Shown piece after piece: positions 25,433-35,018 of a DNA stretch of 64,000 nucleotides. The position numbers were made by a program, and so were the translations under genes. Position 1 is the stretch's first letter. Each line of letters opens with the position of its first letter. Source of the DNA: Bacteroidia bacterium (GTDB taxonomy: Bacteria; Bacteroidota; Bacteroidia; Cytophagales; JAAEPT01). Below the pieces are notes generated by a model. The model ran no database searches and had not been told where the DNA came from. It saw only the letters and a program-made list of their open reading frames with translations. Location of the stretch: the NCBI GenBank assembly GCA_030431525.1, contig JAUIJC010000028.1, positions 1 through 64,000 of the forward strand. Direction: 5' to 3'.

Positions 25433-27919
25433 TTATTTCTTTTCTCGAAGGGTCAAGTCGAGTGGCTTTTCAACCTGCTCCTCCAACAAGGCAATTTTCA
25501 AGACCTCGTCGGCATACTTGACGTAGTGGATGTTCAATTCTTGGATGTATTCCGGCTCAATCTCATCAACGTCCTTGCGGTTTTTATCACACATGATAAT
25601 GTCAGTGATGCCCGCACGCTTTGCCGCCAGAATCTTCTCCTTAATCCCGCCTACCGGCAATACTTTACCGCTAAGGGTAATCTCGCCCGTCATCGCCAAA
25701 TGATTTCTCACTTTGCGCTGCGTGTAAGTGGATGCCAAAGAAGTGAGGATTGTAATACCTGCCGAAGGACCGTCTTTTGGAACCGCACCCGCTGGGAAGT
25801 GAATGTGCAAGTCAAACTCGCGGAACATGCGGTCATCGATGCCCAACTTTTCAGCGTGCGCTCTCAATAAAGAGTGTGCCGTTTGAGCAGATTCCTTCAT
25901 CACATCACCCAACTGGCCAGAAAGGACAAACTTGCCTGTTCCTCGGCTCAAAATGGATTCGATGGAAAGGATGGAACCACCAACGGAAGTCCAAGCCAAA
26001 CCTGTTACGATACCGGCAATCTCACGGCTTTCGTATTCGTCAGAATCAAAGAGCTCTGCGCCCAAAATACGGACAACATCCTTTGGACCTACGCGGTGCG
26101 AAATATTCTCCTCCTCCATGGCAATCGACTTGGCCACGTTTCGGCAAACAGCTCCCACTTGACGTTCCAATCCACGAACACCAGACTCTCGGGTATAATC
26201 GCGAACAAGCTTTTCGATGGCCGCCTTGGTCATGGAGAACTCTTTGGCAGACAAACCGTGTTCTTCGCGCTGTTTTGGAATCAAATGCTTTTTGCAGATT
26301 TCCACCTTCTCCTCAATGGTATAGCCATTGATTTCGATGATTTCCATCCGGTCCCGCAATGCAGGCTGAATGGTATCTAAGGAGTTGGAAGTCGCAATAA
26401 AGAGGATTTTGGAGAGGTCGTATTCCACCTCCAAATAGTTATCCACAAAGGTGCTGTTCTGCTCTGGATCAAGCACCTCGAGCAAAGCGGAAGATGGATC
26501 TCCCCTGAAATCGCTTGCCACCTTGTCCACCTCATCCAAGATGAACACAGGGTTGTCCTTGCCTACCTTCTTAATGTTTTGGATCACCTTACCCGGCATG
26601 GCACCGATATAAGTTTTCCGGTGACCTCGAATCTCGGCCTCATCGCGGACACCACCCAAAGCCATTCGGATGTACTCACGGTCCAAGGCCTTGGCAACGG
26701 AACGACCGAGGGAGGTTTTACCCACTCCCGGAGGGCCGTACAAGCAAAGGATAGGCGCTTTCATGGCACCGTCCTTACTCTTGGCTGTCTTCAACTTAAG
26801 AACCGCCAAATATTCAAGAATACGCTTCTTTACCTTTTCAAGGCCATAATGTTCCTTGTCAAGGATTTTTTGAGCGCGCTTCAAATCAAAATTGTCCTTG
26901 GAAACTTTTCCCCAAGGCAAGTCGGTCAAGAGCTCGACATAGTTCAAATGAACAGGATAGTCGGCCGCCTGTGGGTTCATGCGGCTCAGCTTTGCAATCT
27001 CCTTATCAAAATGATCTCGGATGTCCTCTGACCAGTTCTTTCGAAGGGCCTTTGCCTTAATCTTCTTAAGGTCCTGCTCTGCACCTTCCTCACCCAGTTC
27101 GTCTTGAAGCACTTTCATTTGTTGCCTCAAGAAATAATCACGCTGTTGCTGATCAATATCAGACGATACCTTATGATGGATTTCGTGCTTGATCTGCAAC
27201 AATTGGATTTCCTTGTGCATCTGCTCCAACAACATGGTGGAGCGTGCAAGGCCTTCATCAATTTCCAAAAGCCCTTGCTTGATGCCCACCTCCGCATTCA
27301 AATTGGAAGAGAGGAAATGTGTCAAGAATCCTGGAGTCTCAATGTTGTCAACCGCAATCTGCGCTTCTGGTGGAAGCTCCGGATTGAGTTGCAAAATCTT
27401 ACTTGCTGCCTCCTTTAGAGAATCCACAATGGCCTTCTCTTGGTCTGGCTCCCAAGTATTGAAATCTTCTTGCTTGTATCGGACCTGCGCACGGAAGTAT
27501 GGCTCCTCAGCCAAGAATCCCTCAATGGAAAAACGGCGCTTTCCTTGGATGATGACTGTTGTATTGCCATCAGGCAACACGAGCATCTTGATGATTTTGG
27601 CCACCGTTCCTGTCTGGAACAAGTCGCTTGGAATTGGGTCTTCGATGGCAGGGTTTTCCTGCGCCACCACCCCTATGATTTTATCGCCGTTATAGGCTTC
27701 TTTGATCAGCTGAATGGACTTCTTGCGCCCTACAGTAATAGGAAGCACCACTCCAGGAAACAGGACTGTGTTTCTCACTGCCAAAATGGGCAGCTCCTCC
27801 GGCATCTCTTCATTCCCCATTTCCTGCTCCTCCTCCGGAGAAAGCAACGGAATCATTTCCCCCCCTTCCTCAGTAGCTTTATCCATCAATATTAGCGCGT
27901 CCAAGTTATTATTATGCAT
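25433..27919 (-). CDS. lon: Lon, ATP-dependent protease La
   Basis: An 828-aa cytoplasmic AAA+ protease. The N-terminal substrate-binding domain (LPILAVRNTVLFPGVVLPI) is followed by a coiled-coil region. The ATPase has Walker A GPPGVGKTS and Walker B VFILDEVDK. The C-terminal protease domain has catalytic Ser near 719 in PKDGPSAG and Lys near 760 in GGIKEK. Full length for the family. It degrades misfolded and regulatory proteins. The upstream region faces the divergent OmpA-family gene across 370 bp. I saw no CIRCE-type heat-shock operator there. Confidence 0.98.
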   Translation of the reverse strand: MHNNNLDALILMDKATEEGGEMIPLLSPEEEQEMGNEEMPEELPILAVRNTVLFPGVVLPITVGRKKSIQLIKEAYNGDKIIGVVAQENPAIEDPIPSDLFQTGTVAKIIKMLVLPDGNTTVIIQGKRRFSIEGFLAEEPYFRAQVRYKQEDFNTWEPDQEKAIVDSLKEAASKILQLNPELPPEAQIAVDNIETPGFLTHFLSSNLNAEVGIKQGLLEIDEGLARSTMLLEQMHKEIQLLQIKHEIHHKVSSDIDQQQRDYFLRQQMKVLQDELGEEGAEQDLKKIKAKALRKNWSEDIRDHFDKEIAKLSRMNPQAADYPVHLNYVELLTDLPWGKVSKDNFDLKRAQKILDKEHYGLEKVKKRILEYLAVLKLKTAKSKDGAMKAPILCLYGPPGVGKTSLGRSVAKALDREYIRMALGGVRDEAEIRGHRKTYIGAMPGKVIQNIKKVGKDNPVFILDEVDKVASDFRGDPSSALLEVLDPEQNSTFVDNYLEVEYDLSKILFIATSNSLDTIQPALRDRMEIIEINGYTIEEKVEICKKHLIPKQREEHGLSAKEFSMTKAAIEKLVRDYTRESGVRGLERQVGAVCRNVAKSIAMEEENISHRVGPKDVVRILGAELFDSDEYESREIAGIVTGLAWTSVGGSILSIESILSRGTGKFVLSGQLGDVMKESAQTAHSLLRAHAEKLGIDDRMFREFDLHIHFPAGAVPKDGPSAGITILTSLASTYTQRKVRNHLAMTGEITLSGKVLPVGGIKEKILAAKRAGITDIIMCDKNRKDVDEIEPEYIQELNIHYVKYADEVLKIALLEEQVEKPLDLTLREKK

Positions 27920-28232
27920 CGTAATAGTCCCTCAATATGTTGGTGCCATTCCGCACCTAAATGCTGAATTTGGCAGTTTTACCTCCGCCATACAACCCTT
28001 CCGAAGAATATAACCGCTCAGGACAACGCCATTTTGACAGCATTGCCCTCAAATCCCGATTCGGAAAAGGTGTCCCCCATTAGCAACAACCAAGCCACCG
28101 CCAAAACATGACAGCTCGGCAGGGAATGCATCCAATGAACCAAAAGAAAATGGCCATTGTTACTTAAACCTTGTGCCTGAGCTCATATCATATAAGTACC
28201 AGAATGCTTCCCTTCCTCCTGCTGAAAGAACG
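27920..28232. other. Divergent intergenic region between lon and the OmpA-family gene
   Basis: No gene is supported here. The right part leads into the promoter at 28233-28264 for the plus-strand gene. The left part must hold the lon promoter, but no clear TAnnTTTG element or operator could be seen. An in-frame ATG at 28173 for the downstream gene is not used because it lies upstream of the promoter. Confidence 0.5.
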
Positions 28233-28264
28233 TTGGGGGAAAAAGCTTATTTAGTGTACTTTTG
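28233..28264 (+). promoter_or_regulatory. Bacteroidota-type promoter of the PorE-like gene
   Basis: TTG at 28233-28235, 21 bp spacer, TACTTTTG at 28257-28264, then ATG at 28290. The -7 element matches TAnnTTTG exactly; the spacer is one or two bases longer than usual. Confidence 0.55.
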
Positions 28265-28289
28265 TTGTTGCCCAAGATTTAGGCGCCTT

Positions 28290-30422
28290 ATGAAGAGTTT
28301 CCTAATACAACGATTCGCATTCTTTTTACTGTTTTCCCTTTTTTGGACGCCTTCCATTGCCCAAAAAGTCTCCAAGCGCAAGTTTCGCGAGGAGATGGAA
28401 CAGGAGGAAAAAAAATACCGCGCACAACAGGTTACTGGAGATCTCCTTTCTACAGGAGATGACGGCAATTTTTACTTTGTCTTCCCCAACGTTAATAAAG
28501 TACCCTATTACTATAACGCTACCCGCCTTAAGAAGATCAAAAGTCTTCGGGAGGAAGGTTTGGAGATTGACCTTATTGAAGAGCTGGAAAAATACATTCT
28601 GGACTTTGGCATCGACAATTTCCACAGGGACAATGAAATGGTGTGGCTGCTTGCCCAGCTTTACGAGAAAAACGGCATGCCTTTGAAAGCACGAGCCGCT
28701 TACCGTTTGGTATTAAAACACCACGATCATAAGACCCAAGAGAAGGTATTGCAATTCCACAAAATCCGCTCGGAGTTCGACACGCTTACAGAAATGGAAA
28801 AGGACTATTACGTGCCTTTGAAATACTACTATGAGCTGGTCGAATACCGTAGGCAGATTGACACCCTCACTCCTCCCAAGAGTGTCTTATTGAACATGGG
28901 GCCAGAACTCAATCTGCGCCAGACCGCTGATTATGGCCCTTCCATTAACCTCCAAGGCAATCTCATTGTGTTCTCCCGAAGGGAGGAAGACACCCGCTAC
29001 ATTGGAAGCAAACCACGCTATTCCGAAAATTTGTTCTTCAGCACGGGGGCTGATGGCTATTGGGATGTGGCCCAGCCTTTCCCAAGTCCGATTCAGTCGC
29101 GATGCAATGAAGGATCAGCCTGTATTTCCCAAGACGGAAAGACCTTGATTTTCTCGCGTTGCGTAGCTCCAGACACTCGTTTGGACTGCCCAGATTGCAT
29201 GGGTAGCTGTGACCTTTACATCTCCACCAAGGACGATGAGGGCAACTGGAGTAAACCAAGAAACCTCGGCCCACAAGTCAACTCCAACCGCTGGGATTCT
29301 CACCCTACCCTTTCGGGCAATGAAGACACCCTTTATTTTGCCTCTGACCGCCCGGGCGGCTTCGGTCTTTCTGACATCTACTACACGGCAAAACTGAAGG
29401 ATGGCACTTGGTCAAAAGCCCAAAACATGGGCCCCATCATCAACACCCGAGGAAATGAATACAGCCCTTATTACCATCAACGATATGATGTGCTGTATTT
29501 CAGCTCTAATGGGCACATGATGAATTTTGACAGCCAGAAAAGCATGCGTGACCAGCATACCTTGGATCTCTACAAAAGCTATCGTAGAGGCGTAGGCGCT
29601 TGGAAGGAGCCAAAAAACCTTGGCCCACTGGTGAATGGTAGTGACAATGAGATGTACTTCACCATTGACCCATTGGCCAAAAACCTCTTTTATGCCAAGA
29701 CTGAGGAAGGTTCTACCAATCCGTTGCACACCGATCTTTACTCCTTCCCACTCCCAATGGAGGCACAACCAAATGCCACAGTGAAACTTTCTGGGCAGGT
29801 TGTGAACGAGGAAACTGGCGACCCATATAAAGGAATTGTGTCGGTTATTGACCTTGAAAACGGCATTGAGGTGGCGCCAAAGGAAACCCGCGAAGACGGT
29901 TCTTATGGCTTTGACCTTATTCCTGACAACGAATACCTGCTGGTTATCCAAGGTGATGAATTCTTCCGTGTGGAACAGGTCTTCCAAATGACTGGCGACA
30001 CCACCATTCTTTCCAAGGCCGTTCCCGTCACCAAACGCTTGACCTTCTCCTCCTTGGAGTTTGAGCAGGGAAAAGCGGACATCCTTCCTGAAATGGAAAA
30101 GGACCTTTGGAACATCATCAACTTCTTGGTGGATAACCCAAACTTCATCCTGAGCATTGGTGGACACACCGATTCACGTGGCAATGCCAATGACAACATC
30201 AACCTGTCGCAACGCCGTGCGGATGCCATTAAGCATTATTTAGAAAAAGAGGGCTTTATAGACCCAAGTAGGATTACCGCAAAGGGCTATGGTTCATCCA
30301 AGCCAATCCGCTCACCAGAGATTACCGAAGAGGATCGTCAGGTGAACCGTCGAGTTGAGTTTAACATTGAGCGCAAGAAGTCTGCTTTCGACGAAAACAC
30401 AAGTTGGGAGGACGAAGACTAA
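28290..30422 (+). CDS. PorE-like OmpA-family protein (TPR, PD40, CRD, OmpA)
   Basis: A 710-aa exported protein. After a signal peptide (residues 1-25, ending PSIAQ) come a charged N-terminal segment and TPR-like helices (about 95-165). A PD40/WD40-like propeller follows (about 205-480; EGSACISQDGKTLIFSR, DTLYFASDRPGGFGLSDIYY, RYDVLYFSSNGH). Next are a carboxypeptidase-regulatory-like domain (about 490-565) and a C-terminal OmpA domain with GGHTDSRGNANDNINLS, binding peptidoglycan. This is the domain order of PorE, the T9SS component that links the outer-membrane complex to peptidoglycan. Bacteroidota carry many paralogues, so the role is not fixed. A similar gene lies at 46819. The promoter at 28233 decides the start. 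Confidence 0.85.
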   Translation: MKSFLIQRFAFFLLFSLFWTPSIAQKVSKRKFREEMEQEEKKYRAQQVTGDLLSTGDDGNFYFVFPNVNKVPYYYNATRLKKIKSLREEGLEIDLIEELEKYILDFGIDNFHRDNEMVWLLAQLYEKNGMPLKARAAYRLVLKHHDHKTQEKVLQFHKIRSEFDTLTEMEKDYYVPLKYYYELVEYRRQIDTLTPPKSVLLNMGPELNLRQTADYGPSINLQGNLIVFSRREEDTRYIGSKPRYSENLFFSTGADGYWDVAQPFPSPIQSRCNEGSACISQDGKTLIFSRCVAPDTRLDCPDCMGSCDLYISTKDDEGNWSKPRNLGPQVNSNRWDSHPTLSGNEDTLYFASDRPGGFGLSDIYYTAKLKDGTWSKAQNMGPIINTRGNEYSPYYHQRYDVLYFSSNGHMMNFDSQKSMRDQHTLDLYKSYRRGVGAWKEPKNLGPLVNGSDNEMYFTIDPLAKNLFYAKTEEGSTNPLHTDLYSFPLPMEAQPNATVKLSGQVVNEETGDPYKGIVSVIDLENGIEVAPKETREDGSYGFDLIPDNEYLLVIQGDEFFRVEQVFQMTGDTTILSKAVPVTKRLTFSSLEFEQGKADILPEMEKDLWNIINFLVDNPNFILSIGGHTDSRGNANDNINLSQRRADAIKHYLEKEGFIDPSRITAKGYGSSKPIRSPEITEEDRQVNRRVEFNIERKKSAFDENTSWEDED

Positions 30423-30521
30423 CCTCTCAGGGGACTATTGCGTTTTGATAAAAGAAAGGGGGCGGGATTTCTCGTCATTCAAAACCCTTTTAACAACTGC
30501 TTAACTTGAGATAATATTAGC

Positions 30522-30529
30522 TAACTTTG
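30522..30529 (+). promoter_or_regulatory. TAnnTTTG -7 element of dapA
   Basis: TAACTTTG lies 49 bp upstream of the dapA ATG. The only TTG upstream is 13 bp away, which is too close for a standard -33 element, so only the -7 box is supported. Confidence 0.45.
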
Positions 30530-30578
30530 TGGCACTGGCCTCTTCAGCTTTTCGGGGCCGCTGATAATTGACGAAATT

Positions 30579-31472
30579 ATGAGGAGCAAATTGACAGGAG
30601 TTGGTGTTGCCTTGGTCACCCCCTTCACCCCCGAACTGACCATTGATTTCCCTGCGCTCAAGCAACTTGTCGAAAACACCATTGAAGGCGGTGTTGACTA
30701 CTTGGTGGTAAACGGCACTACAGCCGAAGCTTCCACCCTTAGCCCTGAAGAGAAGAAGAAAGTCCTAAACTTCGTGGTTGAAGTAAATGCAGAGCGCCTG
30801 CCTATCGTTTACGGCATTGGGGCCAACAACACTCAACACGTGTTGGACTTGATTGAGGAAACTGATTTCACTCATATTTCAGCCATCCTAACGGTCTCCC
30901 CTTACTACAATAAGCCAAGCCAAGAAGGTATTTACGCGCACTACTGCAAAGTAGCGGACGCATCCCCAGTTCCGGTCATGCTTTACAACGTGCCGGGCCG
31001 TACGGGATCGAATATTTGCTCAGCAACCACCCTTCGCCTAGCACAACACCCTAACATCTTCGCCATCAAAGAAGCATCAGGCGACCTGCAGCAGTGCATG
31101 GAGATTGTCAGGGAAAAACCAGAGGACTTCATGCTCATCTCTGGCGACGACCTGCTCACCGTCCCAATGATCTCGATTGGCACAGAAGGCGTCATCTCGG
31201 TATTGGCTAATGCCTACCCAAAGAAATTCTCTTCCATGATTCACGATGCCTTGGAAGGAAACTTCGCTGCAGCATCCGAGCACCTCAAGGACTTTTTGCC
31301 TGTCAACGACTACCTCTACGTCGAAAGCAACCCAGTAGGCATCAAAGAGGTTTTGCGTCAAATGGGCGTTTGTGGTGGTGATGTTCGCCTCCCACTCTTG
31401 GCCGCTTCCGAAGAGCTACAACAAAACATTGCTGAAACCTACCCGATTGCCAATCAGAAAGTGATTGTCTAA
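30579..31472 (+). CDS. dapA: 4-hydroxy-tetrahydrodipicolinate synthase
   Basis: A 297-aa TIM-barrel enzyme that condenses pyruvate with aspartate semialdehyde, the first committed step to diaminopimelate and lysine. The Schiff-base lysine is Lys164 (FAIKEASGD). Tyr136 lies in YNVPGRTG, and the substrate loop is NGTTAEASTL at about 46-54. The GTTAE variant of the usual GTTGE is often seen in Bacteroidota. Full length. It is transcribed alone, with a strong terminator just downstream. Confidence 0.96.
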   Translation: MRSKLTGVGVALVTPFTPELTIDFPALKQLVENTIEGGVDYLVVNGTTAEASTLSPEEKKKVLNFVVEVNAERLPIVYGIGANNTQHVLDLIEETDFTHISAILTVSPYYNKPSQEGIYAHYCKVADASPVPVMLYNVPGRTGSNICSATTLRLAQHPNIFAIKEASGDLQQCMEIVREKPEDFMLISGDDLLTVPMISIGTEGVISVLANAYPKKFSSMIHDALEGNFAAASEHLKDFLPVNDYLYVESNPVGIKEVLRQMGVCGGDVRLPLLAASEELQQNIAETYPIANQKVIV

Positions 31473-31496
31473 AATCTTAGGGCTTCATAAACACAG

Positions 31497-31531
31497 AAAG
31501 CGTCTCCTGATTATTCGGGAGACGCTTTTTT
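31497..31531 (+). terminator. Intrinsic terminator of dapA
   Basis: AAAGCGTCTCC pairs with GGGAGACGCTTT around a 9-base loop and ends in six Ts. It lies 25 bp after the dapA stop. Confidence 0.92.
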
Positions 31532-31602
31532 GTTGGAGATACCTTCCAAAGGGATTCTATCACTGAAAGCCCTTTAAAGCCTTATCTGCCCAACACTGGA
31601 CA

Positions 31603-31638
31603 CAAAAAAGCCACTCCAAAAAAACGGAGTGGCCTTTA
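31603..31638 (-). terminator. Intrinsic terminator of the Hc1-like gene
   Basis: On the minus strand GCCACTCC and GGAGTGGC form a perfect 8-bp stem around an A/T loop, followed by TTTTTT. It lies 22 bp beyond the stop at 31660. Confidence 0.9.
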
Positions 31639-31659
31639 AAAACTAAAGATTTAAAGAAA

Positions 31660-31842
31660 TCAAGCAGTCTTAGAGTTCTTGATGTCTTGAACTTCTTTAC
31701 GAACGTCTTGAGCAAGGTTCTTCAACTCTTGCATAGCTTTACGAACACGAGTACCAGCAGCCTGGTTCTCTTTCTGGTAAAACTTTACTGCGTCCTCCTC
31801 GATGCTAAGAACGATGTCTTTGATTTGTTGATACTTTTCCAT
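31660..31842 (-). CDS. Histone H1-like (Hc1) small basic protein, 60 aa
   Basis: A short Lys-rich helical protein matching the Hc1-type proteins conserved in Bacteroidota: EEDAVKFYQKENQAAGTRVRKAMQELKNLAQDVRKEV, ending in NSKTA. Chlamydial Hc1 condenses DNA; the Bacteroidota relatives are assumed to bind nucleoid DNA. The length is normal for this group. It is transcribed alone with a strong terminator, consistent with an abundant product. The upstream gene is serine palmitoyltransferase on the same strand, 104 bp away. Confidence 0.88.
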   Translation of the reverse strand: MEKYQQIKDIVLSIEEDAVKFYQKENQAAGTRVRKAMQELKNLAQDVRKEVQDIKNSKTA

Positions 31843-31946
31843 CTGGAATCTTAATTAAAATGAACCAAAAGCTTTGTTTCTGAGCCAATATAGCGATTTG
31901 TTCCTCTATGACAAACGCATAACTAAGAAAAGCTTGACAAATTTTA

Positions 31947-33191
31947 TCAGACAGAAATGTCCGTAAACTTATGCTCGTAGTAGCCTTCCTGCAATTTTTG
32001 AGCAACCTCAGCAAAGGCATCAATAGTCACTTTCACATCCTCTAAGGAATGTGAAGCTGTTGGGATAAGACGAAGCATCATCACCCCTTTTGGCACTACA
32101 GGATAAACCACGATTGAGCAGAAAATGCCATAATTCTCACGCAAATCCATGATCATTCGGATGGCCGTGGTCTCTGTACCCTGTAGGAATACTGGAGTTA
32201 CCGGAGAAGAAGTATTACCGATGTTAAACCCTTTCTCCTTCAAGCCAGCTTGAAGTGCATTAGTGATTTCCCACAACTTATTCTTCAACTCAGGCTTCTC
32301 GCGCAAAAGCTCCAGACGCTTCAAAAGACCAACAACCAATGGCATTGGAAGGGACTTGGCAAAAATCTGAGAACGCACGTTGTAACGCAGATACTCAATT
32401 ACATTCTCCTTTGCGGAGATGAAAGCGCCAATACAAGCCATTGACTTTGCGAAAGTCGAGAAATAGATATCAATCTCGTCCATCACACCCTGAGCCTCAC
32501 CAGCACCAGCACCAGTTTCACCCAAGGTTCCAAAACCGTGAGCATCATCCACCATAAGGCGGAACTGGAACTTCTCTTTCAAAGCTACAATGCCTTTCAA
32601 GTCGCCTTGGTCACCAGACATTCCGAAGACACCTTCGGTGATTACCAAAATCGCTCCTCCAGTCTCTTTGGCCACCTTGGTGGCATGCTCCAACTGCTTC
32701 TCGCAGTTTTCAATATCATTATGAGGGAAAACAAAACGTTTACCCATGTGCATGCGAAGACCATCTACGATACAAGCATGACACTCCGAATCATATACGA
32801 CGACATCCTTACGATCCAACAACGCATCGATGGCAGACATGATGCCCTGATAGCCGTAGTTCAAAAGAATCGTATCCTCCTTCTTTACAAACTGGGATAG
32901 CTCCTCCTCTAGTTTCTCGTGCAAGTTGGAGTTACCAGACATCATTCGGGCACCCATCGGATAGGCAAGTCCCCAATCCCTAGCTCCTTCCTCGTCGGCT
33001 TTGCGCACCTCAGGATGGTTGGCCAATCCGAGGTAGTTGTTAAGGCTCCAGTTCAACACTTTCTTGCCTCGGAAAGTCATCCAAGGACCAATTTCACCTT
33101 CTAGTTTCGGGAAAGTGTAATACCCGTGTGCAACCTGAGAGTGCTTACCCAAAGGGCCACGGTTCACGAGAAGTTTCTCAAACAAATCCAA
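31947..33191 (-). CDS. Serine palmitoyltransferase (PLP-dependent, alpha-oxoamine synthase family)
   Basis: A 414-aa soluble PLP enzyme that joins serine and an acyl-CoA, the first step of sphingolipid synthesis in Bacteroidota. PLP Lys249 lies in STFAKSMACIGAF. DDAHGFGTLG at 215-224 binds the cofactor, and His138 stacks on the ring. It resembles bacterial SPT more closely than KBL or BioF (LNWSLNNYLGLANHP, GARMMSGNSNLHEKLE). The frame contains no ATG before residue 38. The likely start is TTG at 33191, because a stop codon lies six codons upstream. The sphingolipid genes that usually cooperate are not nearby. Confidence 0.9.
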   Translation of the reverse strand: MDLFEKLLVNRGPLGKHSQVAHGYYTFPKLEGEIGPWMTFRGKKVLNWSLNNYLGLANHPEVRKADEEGARDWGLAYPMGARMMSGNSNLHEKLEEELSQFVKKEDTILLNYGYQGIMSAIDALLDRKDVVVYDSECHACIVDGLRMHMGKRFVFPHNDIENCEKQLEHATKVAKETGGAILVITEGVFGMSGDQGDLKGIVALKEKFQFRLMVDDAHGFGTLGETGAGAGEAQGVMDEIDIYFSTFAKSMACIGAFISAKENVIEYLRYNVRSQIFAKSLPMPLVVGLLKRLELLREKPELKNKLWEITNALQAGLKEKGFNIGNTSSPVTPVFLQGTETTAIRMIMDLRENYGIFCSIVVYPVVPKGVMMLRLIPTASHSLEDVKVTIDAFAEVAQKLQEGYYEHKFTDISV

Positions 33192-33424
33192 AGCAATACA
33201 GTTTTATGATGATACCTGACTGTGCGACACTATGGGACTTTCCCTTGTGTTACCACCTTCGCTCCGCTCCATTTTCGCCTGCCTTCTACCATGGAATATG
33301 GCTGCCATCACAGTAAAAAAACCGCACAAAGGTATCATTTTTCACACAGGCAATCAATAGGCTACCCTAAAGCAACCATACTGAAAGCACATTCGTACAA
33401 TTTGGATAGACCATTTTTCTCCCC

Positions 33425-34906
33425 ATGCCCTATACTCCCATCACTAGGCTACTGATTGCAAACCGTGGCGAAATTGCCGTGCGAATCATACGTACAGCCA
33501 AAGAAATGGGGATTTACACCATTGCTGTGTATAGCGACGTGGATCGCCTTTCACCACACGTTAGGTTGGCCGACGAGGCGCATTGCATCGGCCAAGCCAA
33601 TCCCTTGGAATCTTACCTATCCATTGAAAACATTATTGAAGCCTGTCAAAACAGCAATGCAGATGCCGTTCATCCCGGATATGGATTCCTCTCTGAAAAC
33701 GCCGATTTTGCTCGCAGCGTCATCAACGCAGGAATCATATTCATTGGACCGCAACCAGACACCATCGAATTGATGGGCGACAAAATAAAAGCAAAGGCGC
33801 AGGCCCTTGAATCAGGCGTTCCGTGTATTCCAGGTGCATTCATAAACACTCTGGACATCACAGAGGCTAAAAAATCTGCATCGGACATTGGGTACCCAAT
33901 CTTGGTAAAAGCAAGTGCCGGCGGAGGCGGAAAAGGAATGCGCTCGGTAAGTTCAGAAGATCAACTCGAACAACAACTCACCAGAGCTTCCAGCGAAGCA
34001 AAAGCAGCTTTTGGCAACCCCTCAGTTTTTATTGAAAAGGAGCTTTTAGGACCAAAACACATCGAAGTGCAAGTCATGGCCGACAGTCATGGAAACGTCC
34101 ACCATCTCCTGGAAAGGGATTGTAGCATCCAGCGTCGTCATCAAAAAGTCATTGAGGAGGCTCCTGCTTTTTCACTCCCCCACGAACTTCTTCAAAAGCT
34201 CCGCAACGATGCTACACAACTGGCAAAAGACTGTGGTTACTTAGGCGCTGGTACCGTCGAGTTTTTGGTGGAGAATGGCAACCACTACTTTCTGGAAATG
34301 AACACCCGCCTCCAAGTTGAACACCCTGTCACGGAATTGGTCACTGGAATCGACTTGGTACGAGAACAAATTAACATTGCCATGGGGCACCCTATGAGCT
34401 TCTCCCAAGAAGAAGTTACACCATTAGGCCATGCCATTGAGCTTCGTGTATATGCCGAAGATTCTAAAAACGGGTTTCTTCCCAGCTTAGGTAAGATCGT
34501 TCACTATGAACGCCCCCAAGGGAATGGGGTTCGGGTAGATGATGCCATTCATGAAGGCATGGAAACACTGCCCTTTTACGACCCGATGCTGGCTAAACTC
34601 ATCGTTCATCACCAAGACCGACCAAAAGCCATCGAACGACTAAAAAACGCCATTGAAGAATATCAAATTCACGGGGTTGAAACCACACTTCGCTTTGGGA
34701 TATGGCTCACCAAACATCCTGAATTCCTTGCAGGAAGTTATGACATAAAATTCATTGACAAATCATTTCAACCAGACACCGTTCCTACCCAAGATATTCC
34801 TCCCAAAGTATTGGCCACATTCGCCCATTTCTTTAGCATGAAAACAGAGGATCGACCCCAAAACTCAAGAAATTCAACCGCTTGGCAGGAACGAAAAATC
34901 CTCTGA
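33425..34906 (+). CDS. Acyl-CoA carboxylase biotin carboxylase subunit
   Basis: A 493-aa ATP-grasp enzyme that carboxylates biotin on a carrier protein. The N-terminal domain has LLIANRGEIAVRIIRTAKEMG; the ATP-grasp domain has KASAGGGGKGMR and the FLEMNTRLQVEHPVTE signature; the C-terminal domain has ELRVYAED. It is about 40 residues longer than a typical fatty-acid AccC and has no biotinyl (BCCP) domain. This fits the subunit of a propionyl- or acetyl-CoA carboxylase as well as AccC. Carrier and carboxyltransferase genes are not adjacent. It is divergent from serine palmitoyltransferase across 233 bp. Confidence 0.92.
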   Translation: MPYTPITRLLIANRGEIAVRIIRTAKEMGIYTIAVYSDVDRLSPHVRLADEAHCIGQANPLESYLSIENIIEACQNSNADAVHPGYGFLSENADFARSVINAGIIFIGPQPDTIELMGDKIKAKAQALESGVPCIPGAFINTLDITEAKKSASDIGYPILVKASAGGGGKGMRSVSSEDQLEQQLTRASSEAKAAFGNPSVFIEKELLGPKHIEVQVMADSHGNVHHLLERDCSIQRRHQKVIEEAPAFSLPHELLQKLRNDATQLAKDCGYLGAGTVEFLVENGNHYFLEMNTRLQVEHPVTELVTGIDLVREQINIAMGHPMSFSQEEVTPLGHAIELRVYAEDSKNGFLPSLGKIVHYERPQGNGVRVDDAIHEGMETLPFYDPMLAKLIVHHQDRPKAIERLKNAIEEYQIHGVETTLRFGIWLTKHPEFLAGSYDIKFIDKSFQPDTVPTQDIPPKVLATFAHFFSMKTEDRPQNSRNSTAWQERKIL

Positions 34907-35018
34907 ATCCATTTACCAATCGGGAAACTAAGAAATGAAATGATTGATAGTCTCGGCTTTTTTTCCTAAAATTCGAGATTATACCAACACACACACTTTC
35001 AACAGAAAATCTGTTTTT

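Noticed and set aside
28173-28289. Longer N-terminus for the PorE-like gene
   Set aside because: The promoter at 28233-28264 lies within it, and the signal peptide begins at 28290.
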